Below, piece after piece: positions 6,359-8,302 of a stretch of 8,302 nucleotides of DNA (positions are counted from its first letter, which is position 1; every line of letters begins with the position of its first letter). The translations under genes were made by a program, and so were the position numbers. The notes beneath the pieces are model-generated. The model searched no databases, was not told where the DNA came from, and worked only from the letters and a program-made list of their open reading frames with translations. Origin of the DNA: an uncultured bacterium (GTDB lineage: Bacteria > Patescibacteria > JAEDAM01 > Absconditabacterales > Absconditicoccaceae); contig CAIVDB010000011.1 of NCBI GenBank assembly GCA_903904545.1, forward strand, positions 1 to 8,302, written 5' to 3'.

Positions 6359-7351
6359 ATGCTGACTAATGTATTTTTATTTACCTGAGAAGAGAAGTAT
6401 CTTCTAGATAAGGAGCTTGCTCGTTGGAAGGAAACTTTTGTTGCTAAATTTGGCACAGAGAGTATTTTTTCTTTCGATTTAGAAAATTTGGATATGGGTA
6501 TGGTGAAACAATCTATCTATGCTTGAGGATTGTTTGTAACCAAGAAAATGATTATCATCCAAGGGATTCCTTATGAGGGGACTACAAAGGCTCCTAAGGA
6601 TCAACAAGAGCAAGTAGACCTTTTTGCTGAAGAATTGATTAAGAAAGAAGGAAAAATCCCTGAAGAAGCACTCCTCGTATTTGTAAGTAGCAAACCCGAT
6701 AAAAGACTCAAACTTTATAAATTCTTAGAAAGAAACGCTACGCTCAAAGAATTTTCTCGCTATAAAGAATCTCAACTCAAAGATTTTATTATTTCTCAGC
6801 TTCCTGGTATCTATATCCCTACAAACGTTGTAGAATATATGCTTGCTAAGGTAGGTCCCGATCTCTATCGTCTCTGGTTTGAGTGTGAAAAATTACATAT
6901 TCGATGTACAGAAAAAAACATTTCTACTATAGATGTAACGCTTGTGGATCTTATTGTATTTGGTGATGTGGATACAGATGCCTTTACTTTGTTGGAGAAA
7001 CTGTTTGCAGACCCTAAGTGAGCACTCACTATTATTGATACTATAAAAAATGACGGTGAGGATCGAAATAAATTTGCCGGGATGTTGTATCGATCATTGA
7101 AAATTTCTATTTTTATTGTAGATCTCTATACCAATGGAACTCGTGATAGTAAAGAAATAGCGGCCTACATTGGATGAAATCCTTGGCAAATATCCAAGAG
7201 TCTCAAGCAGATTGATCAATTACAGAAATATGCGCCTCGTATTCATGACTTTTATCGTGGTTTGATAGATATTGATTACGGTATCAAACAGTGACGCTAT
7301 CCTGATACTTATTTTTGGCTTGGAGTGAAGAAATTGATAACTAATAACTAA
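6359..7351 (+). CDS. holA: DNA polymerase III delta subunit (HolA)
   Basis: 330 residues, the usual HolA length, with five TGA=Gly codons (6386, 6524, 7019, 7175, 7292). HolA is the clamp-loader subunit that opens the beta sliding clamp. Family landmarks in order: N-terminal VFLFTGEEKYLLDKEL (Gly10 = TGA), GGLFVTKKMIIIQG (about 56-69), ALLVFVSSKPDKRLKLYKFL, then VGPDLYRLWFECEKL, the delta motif of the form G-x-D-L-x-x-L-x-x-E-x-x-K-L. The C-terminal collar domain has IGGNPWQISKSLKQI and DIDYGIKQGR (the conserved D-x-x-I-K-x-G, Gly312 = TGA). CGA codons at 182, 236 and 245 may be Trp; the last lies in MLY[CGA]SLKI where relatives often have W. The ATG at 6359 gives a proper N-terminus; a standard-code reading would lose the first 57 residues and everything after residue 220. 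The last nine codons form part of the downstream repeat array. Confidence 0.93.
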
Positions 7352-7570
7352 AAGTGAAGAACTAAAAGTGAATAACTAAAAGTGAAGAACTAAAAATAAA
7401 GAACTAAAAATAAAGAACTAAAAGTGAGGAACTAAAAGTGAAGAACTAAAAATAAAGAACTAAAAGTGAAGAAATTGATAACTAATAACTAAAAGTGAAG
7501 AACTAAAAATAAAGAACTAAAAGTGAAGAACTAAAAGTGAAGAACTAAAAGTGAAGAACTAAAAGGGAAG
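7325..7570 (+). repeat. 14-bp tandem repeat array with duplicated holA 3' end
   Basis: Fifteen copies of AACTAAAA are each followed by a variable hexamer (GTGAAG, ATAAAG, GTGAAT, GTGAGG or GGGAAG). They form two blocks: nine copies from 7346 and six copies from 7487. Each block is preceded by the same 21-mer (7325-7345 and 7466-7486, starting GTGAAGAAATTGATAAC), and a degenerate third copy begins near 7565. The first 21-mer is the end of holA (codons for VKKLITN), and the holA stop TAA lies inside the first repeat unit. The array fills nearly all of the gap before the next gene, and I see no terminator hairpin in it. Confidence 0.92.
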
Positions 7571-7620
7571 AAAATTGATTATTATTAATTTAATTGTTTT
7601 TTGTACATAAACTTGATTTC

Positions 7621-7652
7621 AATTGCAATTTACGACTTTTTCAGTATATATA
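7621..7652 (+). promoter_or_regulatory. Candidate promoter of the secreted-protein gene
   Basis: AATTGCAATT recurs at 7621-7630 with TTGCAA at 7623-7628. TATATA/TATAAT sequences occur at 7645-7654. With a 16-nt spacer the transcript would start at or next to the ATG at 7657, giving an almost leaderless mRNA. The AT-richness of the region makes chance matches likely. Confidence 0.3.
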
Positions 7653-7656
7653 ATTT

Positions 7657-8244
7657 ATGAAAAAAATTTTTTTTCTGTTGTTCGTGCTGAGTCTTGGAAG
7701 TGGGATTAGCTTTGGGTATTTGGAACCGAAGATGTTTTGTCAGATAAACAAACAAAATATTAAAGTTTCTCTCAATGCTGCTGATGGTTCTAAGTGCCAA
7801 GACTATGTGACCTATATAGAAAAAACAATGAGAGCTACCGCCAAAAATCTTATTATTATCCAGTGATATATTATCAATAGACAAGACATTGCATATCGAC
7901 AAGGGGTTAAAAAACAAAAACTTGTCGAGATAGATAAACTTCAGGTGATTAGACTAAATATTATTACTAGTATGAAGGCTTTTGAAAAGAATCTTCTTAC
8001 TAAGACAGTAGAATATTTTCTTCATCGTACACTTATTTACAAAGCAAGACTCCAAAATACTCACGTAGCTTTGGCTACCTATTCGTGATCTATTACTCCT
8101 CAACTCACTGAATATAGACTTTTAATCTCTCGTCAATTGCAGACAATTGATGCTATTGCTCAGGTAAGAACTATTCCTGAGCTTATTCCTCTTATGGATA
8201 CCTATGTTTATCTCAAACAACACCTTGCATGAACATCTGAATAA
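7657..8244 (+). CDS. Secreted protein of unknown function
   Basis: 195 residues with three in-frame TGA (7864, 8086, 8230), ending TAA. The start MKKIFFLLFVLSLGSGISFG is a clear Sec signal peptide with likely type I cleavage near residue 20; no lipobox cysteine follows. The mature protein of about 175 residues is predicted mostly helical, basic in the middle (GVKKQKLVEIDKLQVIRL), with two cysteines near its start (C28, C47) that could form a disulfide. I recognise no domain. Codon 81 is CGA (Arg or Trp). It sits after the repeat array, with its own candidate promoter, and 17 nt before another possible start, so it may open a new operon. The standard code would give only a 69-residue fragment. 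Confidence 0.82.
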
Positions 8245-8261
8245 TTGCTTCGGGGACTGAT

Positions 8262-8302
8262 ATGCTTACGCTATTTTCTTTCCTCTCTCGTTACGATCAT
8301 AC
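8262..8302 (+). CDS. Possible start of a downstream gene (partial)
   Basis: An ATG at 8262, 17 nt after the previous stop, opens a frame (MLTLFSFLSRYDH) that runs off the window. A CGGGG at 8251-8255 lies 6 nt upstream and could serve as a ribosome binding site, unlike the other starts here. Thirteen codons are too few to identify it. Confidence 0.35.
   Translation, partial: MLTLFSFLSRYDH

Noticed and set aside
7346..7570. CRISPR array
   Set aside because: Units are 14 bp, directly adjacent, with no unique spacers and no cas genes.
260..8244. UGA as Trp (code 4) or selenocysteine
   Set aside because: TGA sits at Gly-specific positions, TGG is still used for Trp, and the codons are far too many for selenocysteine.

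Overview
The window comes from an AT-rich bacterium that reads UGA as glycine (NCBI code 25). That code points to Absconditabacteria (SR1) or Gracilibacteria within the Candidate Phyla Radiation. Read with the standard code, most genes here break into pieces. Read with UGA=Gly they become complete proteins ending only in TAA or TAG. About 40 in-frame TGA codons fall in ten genes, several at positions where the family needs glycine: a lipoprotein lipobox, a prepilin cleavage site, and HolA motifs. A second recoding is also visible: the 22 CGA/CGG codons avoid conserved arginines, and those in alignable parts of Fmt, HolA and a PilV-like pilin fall where tryptophan is expected. CGA/CGG=Trp together with UGA=Gly would favour Absconditabacterales.

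Layout. Positions 2-88 may hold the 3' tail of an upstream gene. Positions 260-2930 (+) are a four-gene minor-pilin operon with gaps of 23-26 nt. The order is FimT/GspH-like, PilV/GspI-like, PilW/GspJ-like, PilX/GspK-like, the same order as classic type IV pilus and type II secretion minor-pilin operons. A symmetrical hairpin at 2997-3025 ends both this operon and the convergent minus-strand operon.

The minus-strand operon (5890 down to 3042) begins with a YidD-Fmt fusion, a membrane-insertion factor joined in frame to methionyl-tRNA formyltransferase. Three nt later comes a lipoprotein of unknown function. Two overlapping frames of unknown function follow, and they may be one gene with a frameshift.

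The divergent intergenic region 5891-6358 holds candidate promoters for both directions, a roughly 250-nt element rich in inverted repeats (5980-6231), and a heptamer tandem repeat touching the start of the next gene. holA (DNA polymerase III delta subunit) runs 6359-7351 (+). Its last codons merge into a 14-bp tandem repeat array (7325-7570). A secreted protein of unknown function follows (7657-8244), and a possible further gene starts at 8262 and runs off the end.

Functional picture: pilus assembly (minor pilins priming the fibre), translation initiation linked to membrane insertion (YidD-Fmt), chromosome replication (HolA), and two exported proteins of unknown role. The start codons mostly lack usable Shine-Dalgarno sequences. 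No tRNA, rRNA, transposase or CRISPR was found. The functional calls rest on motif recognition, not database searches.
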